In this document: piece by piece, positions 13,926 through 20,568 of the stretch
Layout: the number at the start of each line of letters is the position of its first letter
How positions within the stretch are numbered: the first letter of the stretch is position 1
The notes under the pieces: model-generated
The model's database searches: none
Seen by the model: only the letters and a program-made list of their open reading frames with translations
Told to the model about the DNA's origin: nothing
Made by a program: the position numbers and the translations under genes
Source: an uncultured Collinsella sp.
Lineage (GTDB): Bacteria; Actinomycetota; Coriobacteriia; Coriobacteriales; Coriobacteriaceae
DNA length: 26,876 bases
Assembly: GCA_902464645.1 (NCBI GenBank)
Contig: CABQKL010000015.1
Location: 1-26,876, forward strand
Reading direction: 5' to 3'

Positions 13926-16622
13926 ATGGAAGAGATGCCCAAGAACTACGATCCGTCGACCAACGAGCCGGCGATCCTGCAGAAGTGGCTCGACGGCGGC
14001 TACTACAAGCGCCGCGAGGGCGTGGGCGACTGCACTGTCACCATTCCGCCTCCCAACGTTACTGGTAAGCTCCACATGGGTCACGCCACCGACGACTCTA
14101 TTCAGGACGCCATCGTCCGTATGGCCCGCATGCGCGGCAAGTCCACGCGTTGGGTGCTCGGCACCGATCACGCCGGTATCGCCACGCAGACCAAGGTCGA
14201 TAAGAAGCTCAAGAGCGAGGGCATCAGCCGCCTGGAGATCGGTCGCGATAAGTTTGTCGACGCTTGCTGGGATTGGACCCACGAGTACGGCGGCATCATC
14301 GTCGAGCAGATTAAGCGCATGGGCTGCTCCGTCGACTTCGATAACGAGCGCTTTACCATGGACGAGGATTACGCGCAGGCTGTGCGCAAGGTCTTCTGCG
14401 ACTGGTACCACGACGGCCTGATCTACCGCGGCAAGCGTATCGTCAACTGGTGCCCCAACTGCACCACCGCCATCTCGGACGACGAGGCCGAGTATAAGGA
14501 CGAGAAGGGCCACCTGTGGCACCTGCGCTACCCGCTGACCGAGCCGGTCAACGGCCAGGACTACATCGTCGTCGCCACCACGCGCCCCGAGACCATGCTC
14601 GGCGACACGGGCGTCGCCGTCTCCCCGAAGGACCCCGAGAAGGCCGCCTTTGTGGGTAAGACCGTCAAGCTCCCCATCGTCGACCGCGAGATCCCCATCT
14701 TTGAGGATTGGCATGTCGACGCCAACTTTGGCTCCGGCTTTGTCAAGGTCACCCCGGCCCACGACCCCAACGACTACGCCATGGGTCAGGCCCACGACCT
14801 GCCGCAGATCAACATCTTTGACGAGCACGCGGTGGTCGTCGAGGGCTACGGCGAGTTTACCGGCATGACCCGCGAGGAGTGCCGCGAGGCCGTCATTAAG
14901 TGGTTCGAGGAGCATGACCTTCTCGATCACGTCGAGGACCTCGATCACTCCGTCATGCACTGCTACCGCTGCGACGCCGCGCTTGAGCCGTGGCTGTCCG
15001 AGCAGTGGTTCGTGGCCGTTGACAAGCTCAAGGGGCCGGCGCTCGACGCCGTCAACTCCGGCAAGGTCACCTTCCACCCCGCGCGCTGGACGCAGACCTA
15101 CACCACCTGGATGGAGAACCTCAAGGACTGGTGCATCAGCCGCCAGCTGTGGTGGGGCCACCGCATTCCCGTGTTCTACTGCGAGGACTGCGGCTGGGAG
15201 GACGCCCTGACCGAGGACACCGATGTGTGCCCCAAGTGCGGCGGCCATCACGTGCATCAGGATGAGAACGTGCTGGACACCTGGTTCAGCTCGCAGCTGT
15301 GGACTTTCGCCACGCAGGGCTGGCCGCAAAAGCCGGAGCTGCTCGAGGGTCATCACCCCACGACGGCGCTGGTCACCGCGCGCGACATCATCGCGCTGTG
15401 GGTCGCCCGCATGGTTATGAGCTCGCTGTACTTCCTGGACGAGGTGCCGTTTAAGGACGTCGTCATCTACCCGACGATTCTTGCCAAGGACGGCAGCCGC
15501 ATGTCCAAGTCCAAGGGCAACGGCGTTGACCCCATGGACCTCATCGGTATGTACGGCGCCGATGCCATGCGCTTCAACCTGCTCACGCTGTGCACCAACA
15601 ACCAGGACGTCAAGTTCGACGCGAACATCGACAAGAAGACCAAGAAGCTTATTGACAGCCCGCGCACCGAGCAGGCCAAGAGCTTTGTGACCAAGATCTG
15701 GAACGCCAGTCGCTTCCTGCTTATGAACATGGAGGGCTACACGCCCGGCGAGCCCGTCGTGGAGACGCCGGCCGACGCTTGGATGTTCAGCCGTCTGGCC
15801 AAGGCCGTGAAGATGGTCACCGAGGGCATCGAGAACTACACCTTTGGCGACATGGCCCGCGGCGTGCAGCAGTTCTTCTGGAATGAGGTCTGCGACTGGT
15901 ACGTCGAGGTCACAAAGGCTCGCCTGAAGGGCGAGGGTCGTCTGCAGGCGCAGCGCAACCTGATCTTTGTGCTCGACACCTCCATTCGCCTGATGCACCC
16001 GCTTATGCCGTTTGTCACCGAGGAGATCTGGGACAACATGCCGGCGAGTGTTCTCGACCTAGATGCCGAGGGCAACGTTGACCGCGCCGAGGCGCTCATG
16101 ATCGCCAAGTGGCCCGAGCCCGCCGACTACGCTAAGTATGTCGATGAGTCCGCCGAGCGCGCGTTTGAGCTGTGCCGCGCCGTCGTTTCCGCCGCCCGTG
16201 CCACGCGTTCGCGTTATCGCTTGAGCCCCAAGGCCGAGCTCGACGTGGTCGTGCGCGCCGGTGCCGAGGATATCGAGAAGCTCGAGAGTCTGCGCTCGAC
16301 CATCGAGCCGCTGGCCAACACCGCTTCGCTGGTCATGGGTACCGACGTCGAGAAGCCGGCCGCGAGCATCGCCGTGGTTGATAGCGGCGTCGAGGTCTTT
16401 GTTGTGCTCGAGGGCAAGGTTGATCTTTCGGCCGAGAAGGCACGCCTGGAGAAGGAGATTGCCGCGGCTCAGAAGGAGCTCGCCGGCTGCGAGAAGACGC
16501 TCGCCAACGAGGGCTTTGTGGCCAAGGCCGCGCCCGCGGTGGTCCAGAAGAAGAGGGACCGTGCAGCTGAGCTCAAGGAGATCCTGGCGGCGCTGACCTC
16601 GCAGGTTGCTGACTTCTCGTAG
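13926..16622 (+). CDS. valS: Valine--tRNA ligase
   Basis: ValRS charges tRNA-Val. The 898-residue length is normal. Class I signature HMGH is at 50-53 and the KMSKS loop appears as RMSKS (525-529). Between them are the editing domain segment (VVATTRPETMLGDTGVAV) and a Cys-rich zinc-like insertion (CEDCGW, CPKCGG). The last ~65 residues form the coiled-coil arm that binds tRNA (AEKARLEKEIAAAQKEL). The start ATG 13926 has GGGAG 5-6 bases upstream; ATG 13935 is possible. The gene stands alone between two members of one palindrome family that face opposite ways. Confidence 0.97.
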   Translation: MEEMPKNYDPSTNEPAILQKWLDGGYYKRREGVGDCTVTIPPPNVTGKLHMGHATDDSIQDAIVRMARMRGKSTRWVLGTDHAGIATQTKVDKKLKSEGISRLEIGRDKFVDACWDWTHEYGGIIVEQIKRMGCSVDFDNERFTMDEDYAQAVRKVFCDWYHDGLIYRGKRIVNWCPNCTTAISDDEAEYKDEKGHLWHLRYPLTEPVNGQDYIVVATTRPETMLGDTGVAVSPKDPEKAAFVGKTVKLPIVDREIPIFEDWHVDANFGSGFVKVTPAHDPNDYAMGQAHDLPQINIFDEHAVVVEGYGEFTGMTREECREAVIKWFEEHDLLDHVEDLDHSVMHCYRCDAALEPWLSEQWFVAVDKLKGPALDAVNSGKVTFHPARWTQTYTTWMENLKDWCISRQLWWGHRIPVFYCEDCGWEDALTEDTDVCPKCGGHHVHQDENVLDTWFSSQLWTFATQGWPQKPELLEGHHPTTALVTARDIIALWVARMVMSSLYFLDEVPFKDVVIYPTILAKDGSRMSKSKGNGVDPMDLIGMYGADAMRFNLLTLCTNNQDVKFDANIDKKTKKLIDSPRTEQAKSFVTKIWNASRFLLMNMEGYTPGEPVVETPADAWMFSRLAKAVKMVTEGIENYTFGDMARGVQQFFWNEVCDWYVEVTKARLKGEGRLQAQRNLIFVLDTSIRLMHPLMPFVTEEIWDNMPASVLDLDAEGNVDRAEALMIAKWPEPADYAKYVDESAERAFELCRAVVSAARATRSRYRLSPKAELDVVVRAGAEDIEKLESLRSTIEPLANTASLVMGTDVEKPAASIAVVDSGVEVFVVLEGKVDLSAEKARLEKEIAAAQKELAGCEKTLANEGFVAKAAPAVVQKKRDRAAELKEILAALTSQVADFS

Positions 16623-16637
16623 GCGGTACTGGGGGAC

Positions 16638-16745
16638 GCGGTTTGGGGCATTGCTCGCTACTGCGGACAGTCCTGCTCGCACGAAGGCCACATTAAGTGG
16701 CCTTCGGCTCGTGCGGAACTTGTATCGAGCAAAGCCCCAAACCGC
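16638..16745. repeat. Nested palindrome downstream of valS (TTAAT-core family, copy B, inverted)
   Basis: The outer arms GCGGTTTGGGGCATTGCTCG (16638-16657) and CGAGCAAAGCCCCAAACCGC (16726-16745) are 20-bp reverse complements with one mismatch. Inside is the hairpin CGAAGGCCAC-ATTAA-GTGGCCTTCG (16682-16706). Read on the minus strand it gives TTCCGCACGAGCCGAAGG then CCACTTAATGTGG, nearly identical to the core of copy A upstream of valS, while the outer arms are unrelated. The inner stem differs by one compensated pair (A-T in A, G-C in B). Confidence 0.88.
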
Positions 16746-16846
16746 TCCCATGGCGGTTACGGGGGCGTCCGCTGCCTGCCGGTTAGGGCCACTTGGTTGT
16801 GGCCTTGAGCTCGCTGCAAGCGGATAAAGGCTGAAATTGTCAACGC

Positions 16847-16879
16847 GAGGGGCTCATTCTTTTTGATGAGCCTCTTTTT
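16847..16879 (+). terminator. Rho-independent terminator after valS
   Basis: GAGGGGCTCAT (16847-16857) pairs with ATGAGCCTC (16866-16874), followed by TTTTTC. It lies just before the folC ribosome site. Confidence 0.8.
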
Positions 16880-16901
16880 CTGTTATGGGGGACTTTGGGT
16901 T

Positions 16902-18245
16902 ATGGCTAAGCGTTCTGGGTCGTATGTCGTTCCTTTCTCGTTTGAGTTGCTTTCGTTTGATGAGGCTGTGGGGCTGGCTGCTGATACGGGGCGGATTTCT
17001 GGGGATGCTGGGCCTCTGCTTGAGACGGTTGTCGATATGCTCGATGAGCTTGGTCGTCCGGACGAGTATTTCGATTGCATTCAGGTTGCCGGCACCAATG
17101 GCAAGACTTCGACCACGCGTTTTTCGGCTGCCATTCTTCGTGGTGAGGGGCTCAAGACCGCGCTGTATACGTCGCCGCAGCTGGTGCGCTATCCCGAGCG
17201 CATGGAGGTTGACGGGCGCGTTGTGAGCGATGAGGCCTTTGCCCGTGGCGTTTCGGCGGCTGTCGAGGCGGGGCGTCGCGTGAATGCGCGTCGTGTGGCG
17301 GCGAGGGAGCGCGCCTATACCATCACGCCGTTTGACCTGCTGACGGCTGCTGCACTGGTGGTGTTTGCCGAGGCTTGCGTGGACGTGGCCGTGCTTGAGG
17401 TCGGCATGGGCGGGCGCTGGGACGCCACGAGTGCGACCGATCCCGTCGCCGTCGCCATTACGGGCATTGGGCTCGATCACACACGTATTTTGGGCGATAC
17501 GCTCGAGGCCATTGCGGGGGAGAAGGCTGCGGTCATCAAGCCCGGACGTCTGGTTGTGCTGGGTGAGGGTACGCACGAGTCGAGCGTTCAGCGCGTAATG
17601 GATGCTCGCTGCCGCGCGTGCGGCATTGTGCCGCTCGTGGTGAACCATGCCACGACCATGGTGCCGGAGCACGTGGGCGATACGGTTGAGTTTAGCTGCA
17701 CCACGCCGCGTGCGATCTATACGTCGAGCATGGTCAAGCCGGCCTATCAGCCGCAGAATGCCGCGTGCGCGATTATGCTGTGCGAGGGGTATCTGGGTCA
17801 CGAGCTCGACCATGAGGCGCTCGACGCTTCTCTTATGGGCTGCCCCACGCCGGGTCGATTTGATGTGCTGGGGACTGATCCGCTCAAGCTGATCGACGCC
17901 TGCCATAACCCTCAGAGCTGCGAGAACTTTGTGAGCGCGCTGGACGAGATCGATCCGTGCGCGGAGAACCGCCCCACGCTACTGTGCGCTGCGCTGGCCG
18001 ACAAGGACGTGGCGGGCATCGTTGACGTTCTGGTTCCGGCGTTCCCCCGCGTGGTCGTGACCCAGACCGATTCTGACCGTGCCCTGCCGGCAGAGGAACT
18101 CGCCGCTCTCGTTGATGTCGAAAAGCTCGCCGGCGTATACCCCAGCGTTTCCGAGGCCCTCGCAGCTTTCAAGGCTGCGGGCGAGCCCTTCGTAGCAGCC
18201 GGCACCATCACCCTAGCCGGCGAAGTAGCCGGTCTGCTCCGCTAA
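16902..18245 (+). CDS. folC: Folylpolyglutamate / dihydrofolate synthase (FolC, Mur ligase family)
   Basis: FolC adds glutamate to dihydropteroate or to folates using ATP. The 447-residue protein has the ATP loop GTNGKTS (64-70), LEVGMGGRWDAT and the signature HTRILGDTLEAIAGEKAAVIKPG in order, and the C-terminal DACHNPQS that corresponds to the family DGAHNP. These separate it from murein ligases. ATG 16902 has GGGGGA 9 bases upstream; a longer frame from 16863 would start inside the valS terminator. The codon use in the first ~100 codons is more T-rich (ttt, ggg, gct) than in neighbouring genes. It is followed by a cluster of palindromes, not by another gene on the same strand. Confidence 0.9.
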   Translation: MAKRSGSYVVPFSFELLSFDEAVGLAADTGRISGDAGPLLETVVDMLDELGRPDEYFDCIQVAGTNGKTSTTRFSAAILRGEGLKTALYTSPQLVRYPERMEVDGRVVSDEAFARGVSAAVEAGRRVNARRVAARERAYTITPFDLLTAAALVVFAEACVDVAVLEVGMGGRWDATSATDPVAVAITGIGLDHTRILGDTLEAIAGEKAAVIKPGRLVVLGEGTHESSVQRVMDARCRACGIVPLVVNHATTMVPEHVGDTVEFSCTTPRAIYTSSMVKPAYQPQNAACAIMLCEGYLGHELDHEALDASLMGCPTPGRFDVLGTDPLKLIDACHNPQSCENFVSALDEIDPCAENRPTLLCAALADKDVAGIVDVLVPAFPRVVVTQTDSDRALPAEELAALVDVEKLAGVYPSVSEALAAFKAAGEPFVAAGTITLAGEVAGLLR

Positions 18246-18259
18246 CCCATCCCCTCATC

Positions 18260-18326
18260 AGTTGCGGTGAAATACGGACTGTTTTACAAGCCAGAAGCCT
18301 CAAACAGTCCGTATATCACCGCAACT
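18260..18326. repeat. AGTTGCGGTG palindrome, copy 4 (CGGACTG type)
   Basis: AGTTGCGGTGAAATACGGAC (from 18260) pairs with GTCCGTATATCACCGCAACT (ending 18326), with one mismatch, and pairing extends through TGTTT/AAACA. It lies 14 bases after the folC stop. Confidence 0.9.
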
Positions 18327-18330
18327 CAAA

Positions 18331-18364
18331 AGCAGTCAATTTGGGATGGGGCTTTTTTGCTACC
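18331..18364 (+). repeat. AGCAG-TTTGGGATGGGG-TTTT-GCTACC motif, copy on plus strand
   Basis: This 34-base stretch after folC closely matches the reverse complement of 20134-20169 after the DUF1667 gene and, less fully, of 19808-19840: all share ATTTGGG, then GGG, then a T-run, then GCTAC. Bases 2632-2645 share TATTTGGGATGGGG only. A G-run followed by TTTTTT after an operon end suggests a transcript-end function, but no strong stem is seen. Confidence 0.65.
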
Positions 18365-18398
18365 TTGTGCCCTGAGTTGACTCGCTTGCCACGAAATG

Positions 18399-18536
18399 GG
18401 CCTATCTACTACGTTTGACCGGTTACCCCCGACCATACGGAACATCGCGAAATTAAAACCGCAGGTAGACGGCTTGCGTATTTTGCGAAAACTCGGTTAT
18501 GGTCGACCCATGCGGGTTAAACGTAGTAGATAGGCC
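18399..18536. repeat. Nested palindrome 3' of the aminopeptidase gene (CGCAGGTAGACGG-core family, copy A)
   Basis: The outer arms GGCCTATCTACTACGTTT (18399-18416) and AAACGTAGTAGATAGGCC (18519-18536) are perfect reverse complements. An inner CGACCATA/TATGGTCG pair follows. The centre holds a 32-base core (18444-18475) that includes AAAACCGCAGGTAGACGGCT and recurs at 19897-19928 with two differences, while the outer arms of the two copies are unrelated. The element lies in the 350-bp gap between folC and the aminopeptidase gene (18246-18595), which contains no recognisable gene. Confidence 0.87.
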
Positions 18537-18561
18537 GTTTTTGTGGCGCGGTATTGGTGGG

Positions 18562-18592
18562 ATGCGGCAAAGGGGCTGCCCCTTTGCCGCAT
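18562..18592 (-). terminator. Strong hairpin at the 3' end of the aminopeptidase gene
   Basis: ATGCGGCAAAGGGG (18562-18575) and CCCCTTTGCCGCAT (18579-18592) form a perfect 14-bp stem with a 3-base loop, 4 bases beyond the minus-strand stop codon. No T-run follows on the minus strand, so it may protect the mRNA end or act as a weak terminator. Confidence 0.6.
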
Positions 18593-18595
18593 TGC

Positions 18596-19684
18596 CTAGT
18601 CTAGGCGGATCGGATCGTGGGGGTAGGCGTTGAGAATCTCGACGCCGCTCTCGGTCGCCAGGGCCAAGTCCTCGATGCGGACTCCGGTGCGGCCGGGGAG
18701 GTAGATGCCCGGTTCGATGGAGAACGTCATACCTGGCTCTACGACCTGCTCGTTGACCAGCGAGACGTCGCCCGGCTCGTGGTCCTGCAGGCCGATCGAG
18801 TGACCCAGGCGATGCGTAAAGTACTGCCCATAGCCCGCATCCTCAATCACGTCGCGCGCGGCGCGGTCCAGGTCACACATGCGCACGCCCGGTGCGATGA
18901 GTGCTTCGGCGGCCTCGTTGGCGCGGCGCACGATATCGTAGATGCGCGCCGTCTCCTCGTCCGGCTCGCCCCAAAAGAACGTGCGCGTCATGTCCGAACA
19001 GTAGTTGCAGCGGCGTCCGCCAATGTCGAACAGCACCACGTCGCCGCGCTTGAGCACCGTGTCGTCGGGCTCGTGGTGCGGATCGCCGGCGTTGGCGCCA
19101 AAGCTCACGATTGGCGGAAAGCTAAAGCCCTCGCAGCCGTGCTTGCGATACAGGCCGAGCATCTGGTCGGCAATTTCGCGTTCCGTTACGCCCTCGTGGA
19201 CGAGTTTGACCGCCTCGGCCATCACGGCGTCGTTAGCGGCCGAGGACACGCGCATAAGCTCCTGCTCGGCGGCATCCTTGTGGGTACGCGCGGCGGTGAC
19301 GGCAAAGTCGCCCAGGAAAAACTCGCTGGCGGCGTGGCGCTCCATAAGCGGCATCAAAAAGCCAGAGCGCATGACGGTGTCGATGCCAAGGGGCTTGGAT
19401 GGATTGACCTCGCGTGCGATGGCGTCGGTCACGACGTCGGTATCGGTGTGATAGGCGACGCGGGCATTTACATACTCGGGCAGCTGATGCAGCGCGTTGA
19501 CTAGGATCACTGGCTCGGTATTGCGCGCGAGCAGCACGCCACAAAAACGCTCGAACATATCGGCATAAAAGCCGGTCAGGTAATAGATCGACCATGGGTC
19601 GTTTACGAGCAGCTGTGCGCCGGGGTGCTGAGCCTCGAGCGCATCGAGCACGCGCGCCACGCGCTGGTCATCGACATGTGCCAT
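18596..19684 (-). CDS. M24 family aminopeptidase (Xaa-Pro aminopeptidase / prolidase type)
   Basis: This 362-residue metallopeptidase of the pita-bread fold probably removes N-terminal residues before proline or splits Xaa-Pro dipeptides in the cytoplasm. Residues 1-130 form the creatinase-type N-terminal domain. The catalytic domain has all five metal ligands: Asp220 and Asp231 (FDIGGRRCNYCSDMT), His295 (HRLGHSIG), Glu324 (SIEPGIY) and Glu338 (RIEDL). I chose the ATG at 19684-19682 because AAGGAC lies 5 bases upstream; the longer frame from 19732 starts with unrelated residues. The gene is monocistronic, and members of one palindrome family lie on both sides of it. Aminopeptidase versus dipeptidase cannot be told by eye. 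Confidence 0.9.
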   Translation of the reverse strand: MAHVDDQRVARVLDALEAQHPGAQLLVNDPWSIYYLTGFYADMFERFCGVLLARNTEPVILVNALHQLPEYVNARVAYHTDTDVVTDAIAREVNPSKPLGIDTVMRSGFLMPLMERHAASEFFLGDFAVTAARTHKDAAEQELMRVSSAANDAVMAEAVKLVHEGVTEREIADQMLGLYRKHGCEGFSFPPIVSFGANAGDPHHEPDDTVLKRGDVVLFDIGGRRCNYCSDMTRTFFWGEPDEETARIYDIVRRANEAAEALIAPGVRMCDLDRAARDVIEDAGYGQYFTHRLGHSIGLQDHEPGDVSLVNEQVVEPGMTFSIEPGIYLPGRTGVRIEDLALATESGVEILNAYPHDPIRLD

Positions 19685-19807
19685 ACATCGTCCTTTCGCT
19701 AGGTTGCCACCATGGTATCCCAAGCCCGGCACATGGGGACGTTCCTTTTATGCCCGCACTTCGGGACACCCCTTGGCTTGGCCAGCCTGGCATGCGCGCA
19801 GGCAAAA

Positions 19808-19840
19808 GTAGCTAAAAGAGGCCCGTCCCAAATGGGTTGG
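19808..19840 (-). repeat. TTTGGG-CGGG-TTTT-GCTAC motif, minus-strand copy upstream of the aminopeptidase gene
   Basis: On the plus strand GTAGCTAAAAGA then CCCAAATG match 20134-20160; about 24 of 33 bases agree over 19808-19840 and 20134-20166. The two direct repeats bracket a nested palindrome and an AGTTGCGGTG palindrome. Between 19685 and 19807 nothing else was recognised apart from the ribosome site AAGGAC. Confidence 0.65.
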
Positions 19841-20000
19841 TTTCAAAAGTATGGCGGATTACGGGGCTGGACCCGTATTACTTGACCATGGGGAAAATCG
19901 CGAAAACAAAACCGCAGGTAGACGGCTTATCAAAAATCGAAAAATGCCGGTATGGATGGGGGTTTCCGAATTAGCCCCGTAATCCGGCATAGTTTTGAAA
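19841..20000. repeat. Nested palindrome 5' of the aminopeptidase gene (CGCAGGTAGACGG-core family, copy B)
   Basis: The outer arms at 19841-19868 and 19973-20000 are 28-bp reverse complements with two mismatches; the left arm includes GGCGGATTACGGGGCT. The core at 19897-19928 matches 18444-18475 of copy A in 30 of 32 bases and in the same orientation. The flanks GACCAT...GGnAnATCGCGAAA and CGGT(T)ATGG are also shared. The outer arms have no similarity to those of copy A. Confidence 0.88.
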
Positions 20001-20042
20001 TGGCACTAAAATAGGCACAAGCTAAATACCGATTCCAAGGAT

Positions 20043-20109
20043 AGTTGCGGTGGAATAGTTCCTGGATGCCGGGGTTTTGGCGGAAATCAGGAACTATTTC
20101 ACCGCAACT
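20043..20109. repeat. AGTTGCGGTG palindrome, copy 5 (GTTC type)
   Basis: AGTTGCGGTGGAATAGTTCC (from 20043) pairs with GGAACTATTTCACCGCAACT (ending 20109), one G-U pair, and pairing extends through TG/CA. It lies in the 482-bp gap 19685-20166, which is filled by repeats and has no recognisable gene. Confidence 0.9.
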
Positions 20110-20133
20110 GAGGAGGGCGGGGTGGATGGCGGG

Positions 20134-20166
20134 GTAGCTAAAAGACCCCCGACCCAAATGAGCTGC
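20134..20166 (-). repeat. TTTGGG-GGGG-TTTT-GCTACC motif directly after the DUF1667 stop codon
   Basis: On the minus strand the DUF1667 stop codon TAA is followed by GCAGCTCATTTGGG, then GGGGG, TCTTTT and AGCTACC. The same order of blocks follows folC at 18331-18364. It probably marks the end of the minus-strand redox operon. Confidence 0.65.
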
Positions 20167-20565
20167 TTAGGCAGGGTCGATGTTCATGCTGGCGATGAGG
20201 TCGATATTGGTATTGAGGAGGTTCTCTAGCACGACGTCGCCCATGCGGATGGGGGCGTTGACGACCACGCCACGGATGAGGTCCATGACCTGGGCGTGAA
20301 GTGCCAGCGGGATGGCTTCGGCCGTGCGCACGGGCAGCAGCGCCTCGTCGCCGCCGGATATGGCCACGGTGGTGGTGAGTACGCGCATGGGGCAGGTGAG
20401 CTCCTGATGTGCGAATTTATCGCCGCGCGGGCAGCTGTTGCCGGTTACGGAGCGCACTTCTACCACGGCGCCATTAGCGTCGCGCTCGACTTCTACGGTC
20501 AGGAGGCATTCGGATGGGCAGGTCGTGCAGTTGAACTGCAGCGTTTCGATCGCGCTATCGCTCAT
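20167..20565 (-). CDS. DUF1667 (CxxC-type cysteine-rich) protein
   Basis: The 132-residue protein has CTTCPSEC (Cys13, 16, 20), then GNSCPRG (Cys45) and TCPMR (Cys58), the arrangement of DUF1667, a small domain that probably binds an iron-sulfur cluster or zinc. It is the last gene of a three-gene minus-strand operon, starting 3 bases after the stop of the FAD/NAD oxidoreductase. The same trio (GlpA-like, oxidoreductase, DUF1667) occurs in anaerobes such as Clostridia and Thermotoga, often annotated as glycerol-3-phosphate oxidation. An electron-transfer role for this subunit is inference; its activity has not been assigned. Confidence 0.85.
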   Translation of the reverse strand: MSDSAIETLQFNCTTCPSECLLTVEVERDANGAVVEVRSVTGNSCPRGDKFAHQELTCPMRVLTTTVAISGGDEALLPVRTAEAIPLALHAQVMDLIRGVVVNAPIRMGDVVLENLLNTNIDLIASMNIDPA

Positions 20566-20568
20566 AGT

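Noticed and set aside
13842..15998. Long minus-strand open frame opposite valS
   Set aside because: Same cause: it mirrors the valS reading frame and has no recognisable domain or ribosome site.
19808..20166. Complete transposon between 33-bp direct repeats
   Set aside because: The direct repeats bracket two palindromes, but there is no transposase and a related copy of the motif stands alone at 18331, so the repeat is better seen as a separate motif.
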